DNA of 64,000 nucleotides from positions 8,806,501-8,870,500 of the forward strand of contig OX637291.1 in NCBI GenBank assembly GCA_951799445.1, read 5' to 3'. A program made the position numbers and the translations under genes. The notes beneath the pieces are model-generated. The model did no database searches and was not told the DNA's origin. It saw nothing but the letters and a program-made list of their open reading frames with translations. This document shows positions 36,122 to 48,838 of the stretch, piece after piece (the stretch's first letter is position 1; each line of letters opens with the position of its first letter). This DNA comes from Pseudisothecium myosuroides. Its lineage: Eukaryota; Streptophyta; Bryopsida; Hypnales; Lembophyllaceae.

Positions 36122-37838
36122 CACTACAAGAAAAAGGGGCCCTAATCAACAGAAGATCAAGGCATTTATGTTGATTACAAAAAAAAAAAAATTGGCTCAG
36201 TTGATTCCGCAGTCCTCTAAACATCAATCAAGATAATTATGTTGATTTGACCAAAAAGAAAATTTGCTCAGTTGATTCAGCAGTCCTCTAAACATCATTT
36301 TCATATTCACTCATAATGTAATAGTAGGGCAAGGTTGGCGGAAAATAATTATTTAGAAGTAAGCCAAAAATAATTATTTCATTTAGTTCAATGCATGTGC
36401 CAATTATATTTTGAATGGAGCTTACCTTGATGGTAGAAGGAAGAGAAGACAAGGTCTTTATACAAGTGGAGTGGTAGGAGGTAGGACAACCCATATGGGA
36501 TATGCCGTAAAGTGAGGATTAGTAGTTTAGTCAAGTCAAAAGTTGGAATTGTGGTTAAAAAGCAGAATTTCAACCCTCATTTAGGCAGCGTAGAATAACT
36601 TTTTTCAAAAATATTTGCACTAAGTTAATGTGTAAAATCAAACTAACTTGCATCTCCAAAAATCCGTTTGAGATTTTGATCTTCCAATAAAAAGTTATGG
36701 TCAAATTTTAGAGAGGGGTTGGAAGGGACATTTTTTTGACAATTTCCAACCCCTCTCTAAAATTTGACCATAACTTTTTATTGGAAGATCAAAATCTCAA
36801 ACGGATTTTTGGAGATGCAATTTAGTTTGATTTTACACATTAACTTAGTTCAAATATTTTTGAAAAAAGTTATTCTACGCTGCCTAAATGAGGGCTGAAA
36901 TTCTGCTTTTTAACCACAATTCTAATTTATGTTGTTAACTATGAGTCCCTTCCAACCTCTCTCTAAAATTTGACCATAACTTTTGATTAAAAGATCAAAA
37001 TCTCAAACGGATTTTTGGAGATGCAAGTTAGTTTGATTTTACACATTAGCTTAGTTCAAATATTTTTGAAAAAAGTTATTCTACGCTACCTAAATGAGGG
37101 CTGAAATTCTGCTTTTTAACCACAATTCTAATTTATGTTGTTAACTATGAGTCCCTTCCAACCCCTCTCTAAAATTTGACCATAACTTTTGATTAAAAGA
37201 TCAAAATCTCAAACGGATTTTTGGAGATGCAAGTTAGTTTGATTTTACACATTAACTTAGTGCAAATATTTTTGAAAAAAGTTATTCTACGCTGCCTAAA
37301 TGAGGGTTGAAATTCTGCTTTTTAACCACAATTCCAACTTTTGACTTGACTAAACTACTAATCCTCACTTTACGGCATATCCCATATGGGTTGTCCTACC
37401 TCCTACCACTCCACTTGTATAAAGACCTTGTCTTCTCTTCCTTCTACTATCAAGGTAAGCCCCATTCAAAGTATAACTACTACATGCATTGAACTAATTG
37501 TGATATAGTGGTGAATTTTGGCATTCAAAGTTGAATTGCTATATATATGAAATTACTTTGAATATAGTGTTGAGTTTTTTTAAGTTAATTTTAAAGTGCA
37601 GAAATCATTATGGAAACTTTAATTAAATATTTGGTACCAATTTGCTAGTTGCTGATGTGGCAGCTTATGTGGCAAATTATCGAATAATAATATTTTTAAA
37701 AATTTGCCAAAATCAAGATATAAAATCAACATATGTTTGTTGATTTTTGTCCAAATCAAGATGTCCTAACCAACTGTCCTAACTAACATATATAAGTTGA
37801 TTATCGTGTTGAATCGGACACTATTTTTTCTTGTAGTG
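36122..37838. mobile_element. Non-autonomous CACTA (En/Spm-type) element, 1.7 kb
   Basis: The left end is CACTACAAGAAAAA and the right end is TTTTTTCTTGTAGTG. The flanking triplets are AAA on both sides (36119-36121 and 37839-37841), the 3-base target duplication expected for CACTA elements. Subterminal repeats around GTTGATT occur near both ends. The interior holds a large hairpin and three tandem copies of a 206-base unit (separate entry). No transposase is visible. Two near-identical 61-residue ORFs (36388-36573 minus, 37307-37492 plus) are mirror copies from the inverted repeat, not genes. Confidence 0.9.
36423..37460. repeat. Hairpin plus 206-base tandem array inside the CACTA element
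   Basis: Bases about 36541-36724 are an inverted copy of 36739-36925, separated by a loop of under 20 bases. Three direct units follow, starting with TTCCAACC at 36744, 36950 and 37156. The part of the left arm at 36423-36540 pairs with the sequence after the third unit (about 37330-37450), so the array expanded within one arm of an original palindrome. Confidence 0.85.
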
Positions 37839-38801
37839 AAATCGCTCACAAGTCCCTTGTGAATTGTGTCAAAGGAAAATCGTGAACCAGTAGTATAAAA
37901 TAATTACCAATTCTTTAATAGGGATAAGATTGATGCAAGTCTCTATAGCCCAAGACCAAAGCTATTATATTTCTTGTTCTTAGCATGCCTTATACAAGGA
38001 AAAATATTTCACCTTGACGTACTAGATCTGCACAAAAAGTGGCTCAAAGACTTGATCAATAAAAGGCCAGGCACCATGTTTCAATGAAATCTTATGACCT
38101 AACAAGATATAAATTTGTTAGCAAGAATCTTAAGATAAATGTACATATATGTTTCATTTGAAGAAACATATCAGCTTTGTGGACAACGATTTGTTCATCT
38201 GCACAAGGAAGCAAATCAAATGAATCTTTGAGTCTACCTTACTTCTAGATTTGGAAAAACTAGGTAGAACCAAATAGATTGCAAACGAATGTTGAATGAA
38301 TATTCACTGTACTTTTGATGAGCAATCTCTTTGTTGTTTAATGATTAAAGATCAAGTCACTTCTATACATAATTTAGATTGTAGCTAGCTTTCAAGCAAT
38401 CCAAAAGAGAACTATGATTACTTGAAGCCTAGCTACAATTTAAGCTAGAGTATCTCTAGCAAATCCAGAAGAGAGTTATAAAAAGCGAGCAGAGTTTGAT
38501 TCAGCTGTCGCTTTCCTAAAATCTATTGGGCATCTTCCATGAAGTCATTGCGGCAAGCCGGTGATAAGATTCAAAATTTCTGCAACCTTAATATGCAAAT
38601 AAAAGACCAAAAATCTCGATCAGCCACGTACTGACAAAAAGCAGTCTTGGAATCAACATTCTTACATGCACAAGCAATTGTTTCCAAAGAGTGCAAGATG
38701 TACATGTCCACATGCATCTCTTTGAACGCAGTTTCTTTAATTGACCTACCCAATGCAATATGTTGTGCAATTATACAATTAAGATGGGCTTAATCTTATA
38801 T

Positions 38802-40293
38802 TCCCTTTGTCCCAAAATCACTTCTAGAAAAAACAAACCGAATCAACAATGTTAAGTTGATTTGGACATCTTGATTCGACAACTTTGAATACAATTGTGT
38901 TGATTCGGAAGTTTTCTGTTGGTTAGGACATCTTGATTTGGGTAGGATAGTCTAGTAGTGAATAAATCTGGGTTTTTCTGGAAATGGCTAGATTAGTGTA
39001 TAAGTTGTTCTTATTTTTAGTAGATTGAGTAGTTACTGTAGCTTCCAGTCAAGGGTGTTTGCAAAAATGACTGACCGGTTTGTGTAGCGTTACCACAATA
39101 CTCATTTTTTCTTTTGGGGGTACTATATAATGAAAAAAATAATTTTTAAAAAATATAAAAAATAATTTTAATGTATATACCTTTAAGAAGAAGGTACCTT
39201 AAGAAAGAAAAGCATAGAAAAAATCTCTAAGTAAGAGAACTACTGTAGAAAAGTCTCATGAAATAGCAAAATCTCAAGAAAATAGGTACTTTCACATTTT
39301 AATTTGTAAAAAATAAGAAAAGTAATTTTTATGAAAACTAAAAATTGTCAATTTGGGAGCACTTTATAATGAAGAAATCTCACCAAAAGAATGATCTTAA
39401 AACCATCTTCAATGTTCAAAATGCGTGCGCAAATGAGCCCTATCAACATGCATGTGGAGGACATAAATAAAATATTTTTAAATTTCCTTTGGTAGAAACA
39501 TGACTTCCTAGTATGGAAATAGACCTTAAAAATTTCAACTCTAGATCATTAATTTTTGGGTACTTCCCAATACTAAAAAATCCTAAATCTCGAAGTGTGA
39601 CAAATTAGCTAAATTGAAATTGAAATATAAAATGATTTTTGAATTTTTTGAAAAATAAGGGATCTGAATAATATCAAGTGAGTCATCTCCAATAAAAATT
39701 TCAAGTTAATTAGGTTCATGCTTCAAAAGTTATAGCAAATGACAAGTGAATCACTCTCATTGTGACACAAAATAGTACTAGTCTTTCTTGCAATCATCCT
39801 CAACCCCACTAGGCGTGAAAGAATGGAAGCCAACAATAAAGTGGCGCAAGTTGAAACATGTGGCAAAATTGACAAATTTCCCCCTTTTTTGGAACTGCTC
39901 CAATAGTGCTATTAATTTGGATCATTCTTCGAGCAACGTTGGTGCAGGAAAGTCCAACGATGTCCTTTGTATTCAATTTCAACAATGTCATGTGATTCAA
40001 CTCCAGGAAATTTTCAACAAGAGATTTGTTAGTAACAAGTTTAGTACAGTTCTGGGTTGAATTCATCACTTTTGGTTGGTTAGAGGTTGCATTTTGATTC
40101 CCTTTGCAGGAATCAAATTGCTATACAAACTCTAAAGCATGGCATCTAAAGATTTTTTTACTTTAGGGTGTTTGAACTAGCTTCAGTTGTTGTCGATCAA
40201 GCTGTAGAGAGCTGATTTCAAATTTAATTTGGGACAAGTAAGTATATTTGGAAATCCCAAATACAAAGTATATTTTGGGACAGAGGGAGTATA
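38802..40293. mobile_element. Stowaway-like (Tc1/mariner) element ends, about 1.5 kb
   Basis: The left end reads TA then TTCCCTTTGTCCCAAAAT. The right end, inverted, reads TA then CTCCCTCTGTCCCAAAAT. This is close to the classic plant Stowaway terminus CTCCCTCCGTCCCAAAAT with TA duplication. A 142-base CACTA-like element sits at its left edge. At about 1.35 kb without that insert it is long for a Stowaway MITE, and the ORF at 39788-40060 has no recognisable transposase motif, so the two ends might also belong to separate copies. Confidence 0.5.
38819..38960. mobile_element. Miniature CACTA-like element, 142 bases
   Basis: The ends are CACTTCTAGA and, inverted, CACTACTAGA. The triplet AAT lies directly outside both ends as a 3-base target duplication. 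Internal subterminal motifs (TTGATTCG, GGACATCTTGATT) recall those at the right end of the CACTA element at 36122-37838, suggesting shared mobilisation. Confidence 0.65.
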
Positions 40294-40857
40294 TCAAAAA
40301 ATCTACCAAAAGACATTGCATATGTTGGTCAAAATAATACGTAGTATAAAATTAGTCAGCAGAAAGACTCTGTACTCCTAGTACCCTACCTCCTACCAAA
40401 ATGATATGATGACCAATTCACTGCACCTTAGTCAATGACATTCACTTCAATTCACAAAATATCAAAACTAACTCTTCATATAAATCTTATTAACTTAGTC
40501 CACCTAGTACATCTTAGTCTACTTTTTCAATGGGAGTTTCATAATTCAATCTAAGTAAACCCTCTTTGATATAAATATATTTCACCAACAAAATCTGCCA
40601 AAAATTAGGAATATTTTGACAATATTCTACAATATCTTTTTTTTCTACACCAAAGAAATATCTTTTTGCAAAATTAATTTCCAAAAATTTCAATATTCAT
40701 TTTTAGAATTATTTTTTGTTGACTTTGACCACCAAGTATAATACATTGATTTATTTTGTTCTTGAGGGGATAAAATTAGTGTCAATTAAACACTAGAGTC
40801 ATTATAAACATTCATTTTTGGCAAAATTAGTATTGTTGAATGATATTTCAGCCTATA

Positions 40858-41787
40858 TTAACCCCTAAAGGACCAACATGCCTTTTTTGGCAACATAGAA
40901 TTTTTGGGCAGGTACATGTGATTGGAGATTTGCATATTTTGGGCTGAAATTTTAATAGAAGGTGGGGACAAGGAATATCTTTCATATGCACCAAATTTCA
41001 TGACATATGGAAATACGAGTCAAAAGTTATGGCCTAATATGTTGTTTGTTGGTCAACTCGGGTAGTTTGGGCAGATCAGAAAAAATCACTTTTTTCAAAA
41101 ATAAAATTTGAAATTGGTTTATTAGATTTATATATACGTGGAAAGCTTGAATCATTCCATTTTGATCAATGAGTCAAACGTTATGAGAATTTTTAGTTTG
41201 CGGGCAGTTATGGTTTTTTACTCTAAAATAAACTTTGAAGTTGTTTATTTAACTCAATTTTTAATATTTTTCAAAAAAAATAAAATTGTAGGATGTAGAT
41301 TGTTTATTACAACATTGCAACCATTAGGATTGGCATTTTTCAATTCCATAATTAACTTCGTAACAATTTAGTATTTTGAACCATTCTCTACTTCTTTCTA
41401 CTTACTATTTTTTTCCTATATGTTGTACAATTCCAAATAATCTGAAAATTTTCAAGCACGTAGCCAACTTGCCCTAAAGAATGAATCCAAAGAAGCACAA
41501 CCATTTTGGAAATTTTTTTATAATAATCTGACTTTGTGAAGTGCAGCTGCCCGATTTTTCGCAGGGCCAAAAAAAGGACTTTTGCCACTTCAAACGCTAA
41601 TATATTCCAATCTACACGATGGAAATTTCTGAAATTTTTTCCACATATTCTCAAACCAAAATACTACAAGATCCTACGGTTACATGTGTCCAAAAATGAT
41701 ATTTTTCAAAAATTTGGTACTTGTACTAGAAATGGCAGTTTTGGAGCATTTTTGGTGAGAACATAGTCAAGGAACTTTAGGGGTTAA
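40858..41787 (+). mobile_element. TTAA-flanked piggyBac-like MITE, family 1
   Basis: TTAA at 40858-40861 is followed by CCCCTAAAGGACCAACATG. The right end reads AAGGAACTTTAGGGG followed by TTAA at 41784-41787. The interior aligns with 1068-2008 but is clearly diverged, so this is probably an older or distinct subfamily. Confidence 0.7.
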
Positions 41788-43044
41788 TTCAAAATAGTGT
41801 GATTTTGGCATAAGTAACATCACATGCACTATTCAAACATATAATTGTAGACAAAAGAATTTATCCTAATACTAATAGTACATGTGATAATAATTTATAA
41901 AAAAACACATTTATTGTAATAGAAGCTCGATCGACTTGGAGAAAAAATTCACTCCAACAAGGCTCAAAGTCTTTTGACCTTCTTAAACTCAAACAATATG
42001 ATCTTACAATCCTCACTATTAAATGTGTGAAATATTTTTCTAAACATTGTCATTAAATGGTCAATGACTCTTTTGTACTGTCAAATTTTTCATGAAAGAT
42101 TTATTTCCGATTTTGGTCAATGCACCAAAAAAAATGTTTTTCATTCACTACAGTTTGGAATTTGTAAAAATAACATAAAATCCTATATAAATTGAAACAG
42201 ATAATATCTCATGGTCTATTAGGCTTTGCAATGAAATAAGTTCAATGGCTCCTCTTCCCAAATAGTCTAAACAACGGTACAATATAAGCAACCATAAAAG
42301 CCTAAAATAGTTATTGGTTCATATATTCATTGTTTATAGTTGTTTGCTACAATTTTAAAAAAAAAATCTAATTGAAATTTTATTATTAATTTGTCTTTTT
42401 TATATTTTCCTACTAAGGATGAATTCTTACTCTTTGACATCATCATAATTCGTACATGGCCCATTTCCACTTTACATCAAATATCACGGTCAAAAGGTTT
42501 TGGGAAAATACATTGGTTCGTCACAGCAAGAGCTATGACCACGAAAATGATTCCCTCCAACTCTTGGTTACAGGAGTGAAGACCCCAAGATACCTCAATG
42601 TTGTTTTAGTTGTGCATTCAATAAACAAAAAATTGTTAACCACCCCAGATTTATTGCAGTAAATGTCATATAGAGAATTCCCAACAGAGGAGCCTGCCAA
42701 AACTCTATTTGTATGAAGTCTGTTACAATACAGGCTCCGAACGATTCCACCAGATCTGTATCTGAACTCAACGCAAGTATCTGTCAAGGTTCAAGTATGA
42801 AAATTCGCCTGTACCCGAGTTACTTTTCAGTCTTCATGGCCTCTATACACATCAAGTCTCCGTTCCATTGGGGATACAAGTGGTGGCAATGAAGAAGCAA
42901 GCAAAAACAAACATCCTTGAAGCCCTTAAATCTTGCCCACTATTTTCCCTCTACAACTGCATGAACATGAAGGAAATTTGCAGCTAATTCAATTTTGCAC
43001 AAATGGTGAACAGAATTCCTGTCTGAACTACGGTAGCGATCATT
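41788..43044. other. Intergenic stretch and 3' flank of the methyltransferase gene
   Basis: Nothing is recognised apart from the probable 3' untranslated region of the minus-strand gene that ends at 43045. ORFs at 42391-42787 overlap on both strands and carry no domain. Confidence 0.4.
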
Positions 43045-45637
43045 TTACTGAGGAGGCTTGCCCACAAGAATATGACTTACCCCAACGACACCTGCCTTCT
43101 GATCAGCTAAAGAGAGAAGACTAGAGCGGTAGCCAAGCTCCTGCGATGCCTGGTTCCTGTCCAACTCTACCATCACTTTACAAAGCGAATGCAGTCGACT
43201 AGTCCAACTATCATAATCATAGCTACTCCAGTCCGCCGTTCGTGCCAGGAGTAGAAAATCATCAGTTGTAATTACTGCTCTTAGCCACTGGGATCTAGGG
43301 TATGTCAAACAGGGAACTCCTACCCCTGACTTTTGTATAGGCAAACTTTCACATTCTGCTTGCATCTCTGTAGCATAATCTGTGTGATTAATTACTTCCG
43401 ACAAATTTTCATGTGTATCTTGCTTGGAAGTCACTGTCTTGGTCAATGACGCCACACGGCTATTTCTAAGAGTTTCAGCACTAAGCTTCTCTATTTCGTA
43501 TTCTTTGAAGACTACAGCAGTTGACAAATGATTACTTATAGCAGTTATATGAACACTCGCATTTCCAGAATTACTAAGGTTAGGGAAAGCATACCCGTTT
43601 TTAAGAGCTACTGCATTCTTTAAATTCTCAGGAGTATAACTATTATTATCATAAACGATTCCAGTACATGAAGGCGATCCAACTGCAAATTGAATTTTGC
43701 CAACGCAACATGGAGAAACAACGTAACCTGCCCGCCATCTGAGAGCTTGCATAAGCGCAAGATCAGTAGCGTGTCCGCAAGCATGGAGGGCCACACATGC
43801 ATCAAATGGCTTCATGTAGTCTTCGATCTGACCCTGCCAGTTGGTTCATTCAGCACAAATCAAGATACGGACATTGCAATGAAATTTGAATGGGGACCAG
43901 ACCAAAGAGGAAGATTATAAGACCTTGAATAGACTGTTCGATAAAACTCCCTCAACGCTGATGTACCGTTTTGATTACGCAACATGAAGTACTATTCTCG
44001 GTATCAAAATTTGAAGAGTTTGCAATGGCAGGCACTAAAATAAAATGTATCAGAAGAGGAACCACGCTAGTATTGCATACACCCAACCTTCTCTAATCGC
44101 ATTCCCTTAAGTGGGGTAAATGCGCTCCTCTCACATGTGTACGCAACTTGACATGAGGAATTTGACCAATAAGAAATGTACAGAACATGAAGATTCTGAA
44201 AATATGAAGGGAATGAGCATTCACAGAGTGTCATTAGAGAGGGTTCAAAGCGCGGCAACTTCAGGTGCAGAAAAGCTGCTTACGCACCTGCCAGGTAGAA
44301 AGATTGGTTAACAGTGCTGCTTGAGCTCGCAGGTCAAGCAGCCTTAAGCTCTCCTGTTTGTAGTCCACGCATACGAAGGTGAATTCTTTGAACAGACAAG
44401 CGAGAGGAAGTGAAAGAGCGCCTGAACCACTCCCAAAATCCACCACCACAGAACCTGCGCAGACAAAATATATTTTCAATTCAGTCGGGAAAAAGATGTA
44501 GCAATCTGCAAAAGATTCTGCAGACTTGGCTCAAATCGTAAGGTAGACATACTAAAACCATTAGGGACTTGATCCGATACTAACTCATGTTACCAACGGC
44601 AACTCACCTCATCTAATACAGTCGGTTGGCTTTCAAGTTAAGTTCAAGCATGACTTTGTCTAAATGTCTAAATGTCTAAGGCCGCAGATCTTTGAATGCA
44701 AATGAAGTTGTCTACTGTCCCATCAATAGTGTCCACAACCTCCCACTTTTAATGACTGCATAAGGAATCACCATGCATCGAGTGATAAAAATTTGATCTC
44801 AAGAGTCCGACTCTTCTACCCAAAGTGACCCCTCCACATCTCTATACTGATCTTCACATAAAAACACACTCCTAAATCTTGGTTAATACTGTATGCTTAA
44901 AGTGATGGCAAGAGTATCCTCAACCTTGAAATGATCTCAAGATCAAATCTCAAAACTGTATCCCAAACCCTAAACCCCTGTCACCAATAACCACGAACTT
45001 CAAAACAAACTTCCACGACTATTGAAAAGATACCTGCGGGAAGGTTGAGCAACTTCAGAGCCGTTGCAATGCTCTCCACCTGCGATCTCTTCCTCTCTCC
45101 GCGAACTAACTTGCCCTCCTCTCTACCGTCATCGTCATGGCAACCATCCCCCCCTCCACCACGAGCCTCTTTTCGACGCGAGCTTCTCCGTTCCGTGGGC
45201 GAAACTCGTGTCTTATATCCAAATCCTCGCAACGGATCTGCACAGGCAGGAATGGCATTCCAATCGACCCTGAGAATTTCCTCTTCTCCAAGCTCAGACA
45301 CGGCAGAGAAGGGCCATCTCACGTCCGCAGGAAGCTCTGCCTGCGAACTCCCTTCTTCAAATTCTGTGTTCCGCCGATTGCCGTGATGCCGAAACTCAAC
45401 CTCAAGAGGATCCCGTAACACCGGGATTTGTCGAAGGATGGAAACAATGTGCGACCGTTGTAGTGATTCTTTCGAAGGGCCTCCTTGCTCTCTGAATTTC
45501 TGTTGCCGGCTCTTCTTCTTCCGGTGGACTTCACTGCTGCTGTTTTCTCCGGCAGACTTGGTTTTGGACAGCACGAAATCGTCGAAGACTTGTTCGAAAT
45601 GCCAGCAGAAGGCCAGGTGCGTGCTGGAGTGCACCAT
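43045..45637 (-). CDS. SAM-dependent methyltransferase, GSTCD / Methyltransf_32 type (3 exons, 519 aa)
   Basis: Exons are 45637-45034, 44454-44288 and 43833-43045, with GT-AG introns and consistent phase. The start is the first ATG (MVHSSTHLAFCWHF) downstream of an in-frame stop. Residues 1 to about 200 are poorly conserved, with basic and Gly/Asp-rich stretches. QVESIATALKLLNLPAG then leads into the SAM-binding motif I, VVDFGSGSGALSLPLA, an acidic motif near FVCVDYK, and after the second junction GQIEDYMKPFDACVALHACG and ATDLAL, followed by VSPCCVGK. The ALHACG...TDLAL plus PCC combination is typical of the GSTCD-like methyltransferase domain. There is a long insert before the conserved C-terminal end (TYPRSQWLRAV and following). 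No GST-like domain is visible, unlike animal GSTCD. Substrate unknown; an RNA substrate is possible by family analogy only. Confidence 0.88.
44710..44935 (+). repeat. Dispersed repeat, intronic copy 2
   Basis: This is a diverged direct copy of 17750-17975, located in intron 1 of the methyltransferase gene. Shared blocks include CAACCTCCCACTTT, GATCTCAAGAGT and TCCTC(A/T)ACCTT. Confidence 0.6.
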
Positions 45638-46541
45638 CGTGGAGGACTCAGGCCATCGTTTCACATCGCGTCGACTCCGAAATCAAACCCTAATGGAGGC
45701 TTCGACTCACATTCTCCACCATAGTCATGCTTGGCTGTGAAAATTCTGCACTTGCTTGTGTGCACAAAAGATGCGAAGGAGGAGACCTGGCTGGGGTCAA
45801 TTGAACTGGTATATTTTTCATGCACAATATGCACAATTTTGTTATTGAACTGATCAAAGTTTAGTAATTTGAATCTACTATGACTGGTCCAAGGGTTTGC
45901 ATATTTTTGCTTGTATCTTTAAAAATATATACTCCATTTCATCAAATTCATCATACAAAAATGTGGTTTTATAAAAATCAAGTATTGGTTTGGATGAATA
46001 AGAAGTTTTGAGGTCAAAAAAGCCTTTGGAATTCTTTTGTTCACCGTCCAAAATTGAGTCATTGGAGAGCAAAGGGGCTAGAATCAGCCCAATTTTATAT
46101 AAGAGACCAAAAAAAATCAAGATTCTATATGGAAGTGTACAACAAAACTTTGCAAGAGGAAAATTTTAAACAGAGGCTTTTGAAAAGTGGGAAAAGTAAG
46201 TTTTCAACTTTTGGAAAACTATTTGAAACTTTGGAGTTGAACATTTTGGTTGTTTTTAGTTTGACAATAAGGCAAAGCTACTCTTAAAATGTAGTTTCTT
46301 CCTATTCACATAGAAGTGAGGCATCGTGAAACTTGACAAGTTCCAACTCTAAAAAATTTGAAAATTCTTTTCCAATTCTAACAAAGTATGGAAGTTTGCT
46401 TTAAGAATTTAATCCAAGGACGAAATTTTTTTTGACAAATGACTTTAAAATAAAATACAAAACCACAGAATGCAACTATTAATCGAAGAATCTAATGATT
46501 TTTGGCTGAATACTTTAGTGATAGGGTTGTGCCCTTCTATG
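45638..46541. other. Upstream region of the methyltransferase gene and intergenic sequence
   Basis: The first ~150 bases are GC-richer and probably contain the promoter and leader; no element could be fixed. Further right the sequence is AT-rich and featureless. Confidence 0.4.
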
Positions 46542-47323
46542 GCTACCCCTAATGACCCAAAAAACATTTTTTGTTCATTGCCCCCTTTTTTTTTAATTGC
46601 CTACTTTTAAATTTTGATTTTTTTCTCAATGAAAATCATTTCTAAAAAAATGGAGTACGTTATGAATCCAATGGCAGTAGTTTCATCAAATTTTCAATTA
46701 GACTCCACCTCATGGAATTTCTTAAAGTTTGGTGTTGTAATATTCACAACTCATTTTTGGGGTTCAATTTGGGCCATTAGAGGGGATTTGAGGCCTCTGG
46801 AGGAACGCAAGTTCCCAAATAGCAGGGAACAAAGGCCCCAAAAAGAAATTCAGCATACTATAGGACTTGAATTGTACATGACAATTTTAAAGAAATTATT
46901 CATTTTTAAAAATTGAAAAATTGAAAAAGACCTTTATATTGAAATGATTGGAAATTTTGGTATATAAAAAATTTGACGTGATTGGGACATTACCACGTCG
47001 GATAATATTATGTAATTAATTATTGAATACTTTTTCAAAAAAAATATATTTTTCAATTTTTTTTCAATTTTTCAGTATTTTTTAATTATTTAATATTCTA
47101 ACCAGCAATAAAATTGAGAATAAAACTTCAAGCTTCAATATCTACTAAACTATATGGTCAAATAATTTGAATTTTTTTGAGGTGCTTATTCTCAATGTGA
47201 GCTATAGAATTCTACAATTGCATTCTATTCAATCTTAAGAAAAAATAAGAAAACAAATTGTTGAAGTTCTTGGCAATTCTGGCCCATTTTGAAAGTATCC
47301 CCCCTTTAGTCATTAGGGGTTAA
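46542..47323 (+). mobile_element. TTAA-type MITE, family 4, with another MITE end inside
   Basis: The left end is GCTA (two bases off TTAA) followed by CCCCTAATGACCCAAA. The right end is TTTAGTCATTAGGGG followed by TTAA at 47320-47323. The terminal repeats share CCCCTAATGAC. The interior contains an isolated left end of the CATTAGA-type MITE near 46773 (GATTTGAGGCCTCTGG). It is non-coding. Confidence 0.55.
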
Positions 47324-48838
47324 CCTCATCATTCAATAATATATGGTCAATTAATGTATAGAACTACCATCATAGTCATAGTAATGACAAATGAATGTAA
47401 CACAACCATATTAAATTCAACCCTCCATTAGTATTAAAATCTCATATGTGCTATAGAGACTTGTTCTCCTGTAAATAAACATTGTTATTTAAGTTTTAAG
47501 TGATGTGAAATGTTTAGCTCCCTACTTCATTGATTTGACTTTGATAAGTGATAAAGTTGAAAAAATTCAGAAAAAGTTGTATGATTAAAAGATGCTAAGA
47601 CTTTGAAGAAAGTTTTGGAGCAAAGATCTCATCACGTCATGTGATTCATCAAGAATATCCAAATACTTCAAAAGCAATTACAATCTTGGTGTGTAGAAGA
47701 ATATCGTTAAATTACTATAGCCATTCTTTCTTTCAACCAACTAAGATGAATATGACTCACATTTTTTTGGACTTTCATCCTTTATTTTCATAAACATCAT
47801 TTTTTATATTTTTGAAGTCTTATAAATATTGTTTTTGTAATTGTTACATATTATCAAAAATAATTTTCACAAGTATTAAATGTTAATACTCTATATGTGT
47901 TACAATATTATGTGCACTTGACGCCTAACACTAACTTATTGAAGGTTGACTGTTCCATAACATTCCAAAATGTTAAGAATTTTATTTTTTCACAATGTAA
48001 AGAGTGGATGAAACCTGCCTACTATTTTAGGGTGGCTAATTTTGTATTTCTTGACCTCTTTTCTCTTATTCGAGTCTTTTGATTTAAAAAATGAATTCAT
48101 ATGTTCCAAATTTTACTATCTGTGGTAAACAGATTGTTCCTATACTTTTCCTAAAATAAAGTTTTGAAGCAGAGTTCTAAAAAATTTCTTCTCCACTAAG
48201 GAATGCTTATAGTACTATACCAATTTGTCCTAATAGTGAGAAGTATAGATTACTATCACCTAAAAAAATAGTGTCACCATATTTTCTTATTTTTGTGAAA
48301 AATGATATAATCCAATAATATTATAATATTCACTAATTCAAAAAAGAGTGATTTTGAAAATTTAGTGTTACAAGCCAAATCCATGCATTCTAGCTCCTAA
48401 AAGACGAAGTCTATAATTATGTAATCAATCTTGAAAGTCCCTTGCTCTCTATCCTCCATTTTTTTGCTATTGTTGGTGAAACTTTTTGGTTTTATTTTTC
48501 AAAGACAAAAGCACATGTCTAATATTTGCCGTGAAATTTTCAAATCTTTTTTGTGAAGATTTCAAGTTACCATGATTTTTGAAGAAAAAATGATAAAAAT
48601 TCATGTAAAAATGGAGATACAAAGATCCATTCTTCATTGAGATGCATCCCCACAAAGTCAATATTTCACCAATTATTATAACTATCTATATATTCTAAAG
48701 CTATAAAAGAGAGACAAAAGATATTAAAATTTGAAGCATATCAAAAAAACAAAAATAATAGTAAAATAATAAAAAATAATAAATTAAAATCATAGTTAGG
48801 AGGCTCTAAAATTTGTTTTAAATCCACCAGCAATCAAC
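47324..48838. other. AT-rich intergenic stretch, nothing recognised
   Basis: No gene or clear element boundary is visible. Confidence 0.45.

Noticed and set aside
36388..37492. Two nearly identical 61-residue ORFs in opposite orientations
   Set aside because: They are mirror copies produced by the inverted repeat inside the CACTA element; the sequence identity explains them without coding.
39788..40069. Overlapping ORFs on both strands inside the Stowaway-like element, possible transposase remnant
   Set aside because: Neither frame shows mariner-type helix-turn-helix or DDE/D motifs.
45045..45740. Several plus-strand ORFs of about 70-113 residues
   Set aside because: They are antisense shadows of exon 1 of the methyltransferase gene, whose frame continues across spliced junctions.
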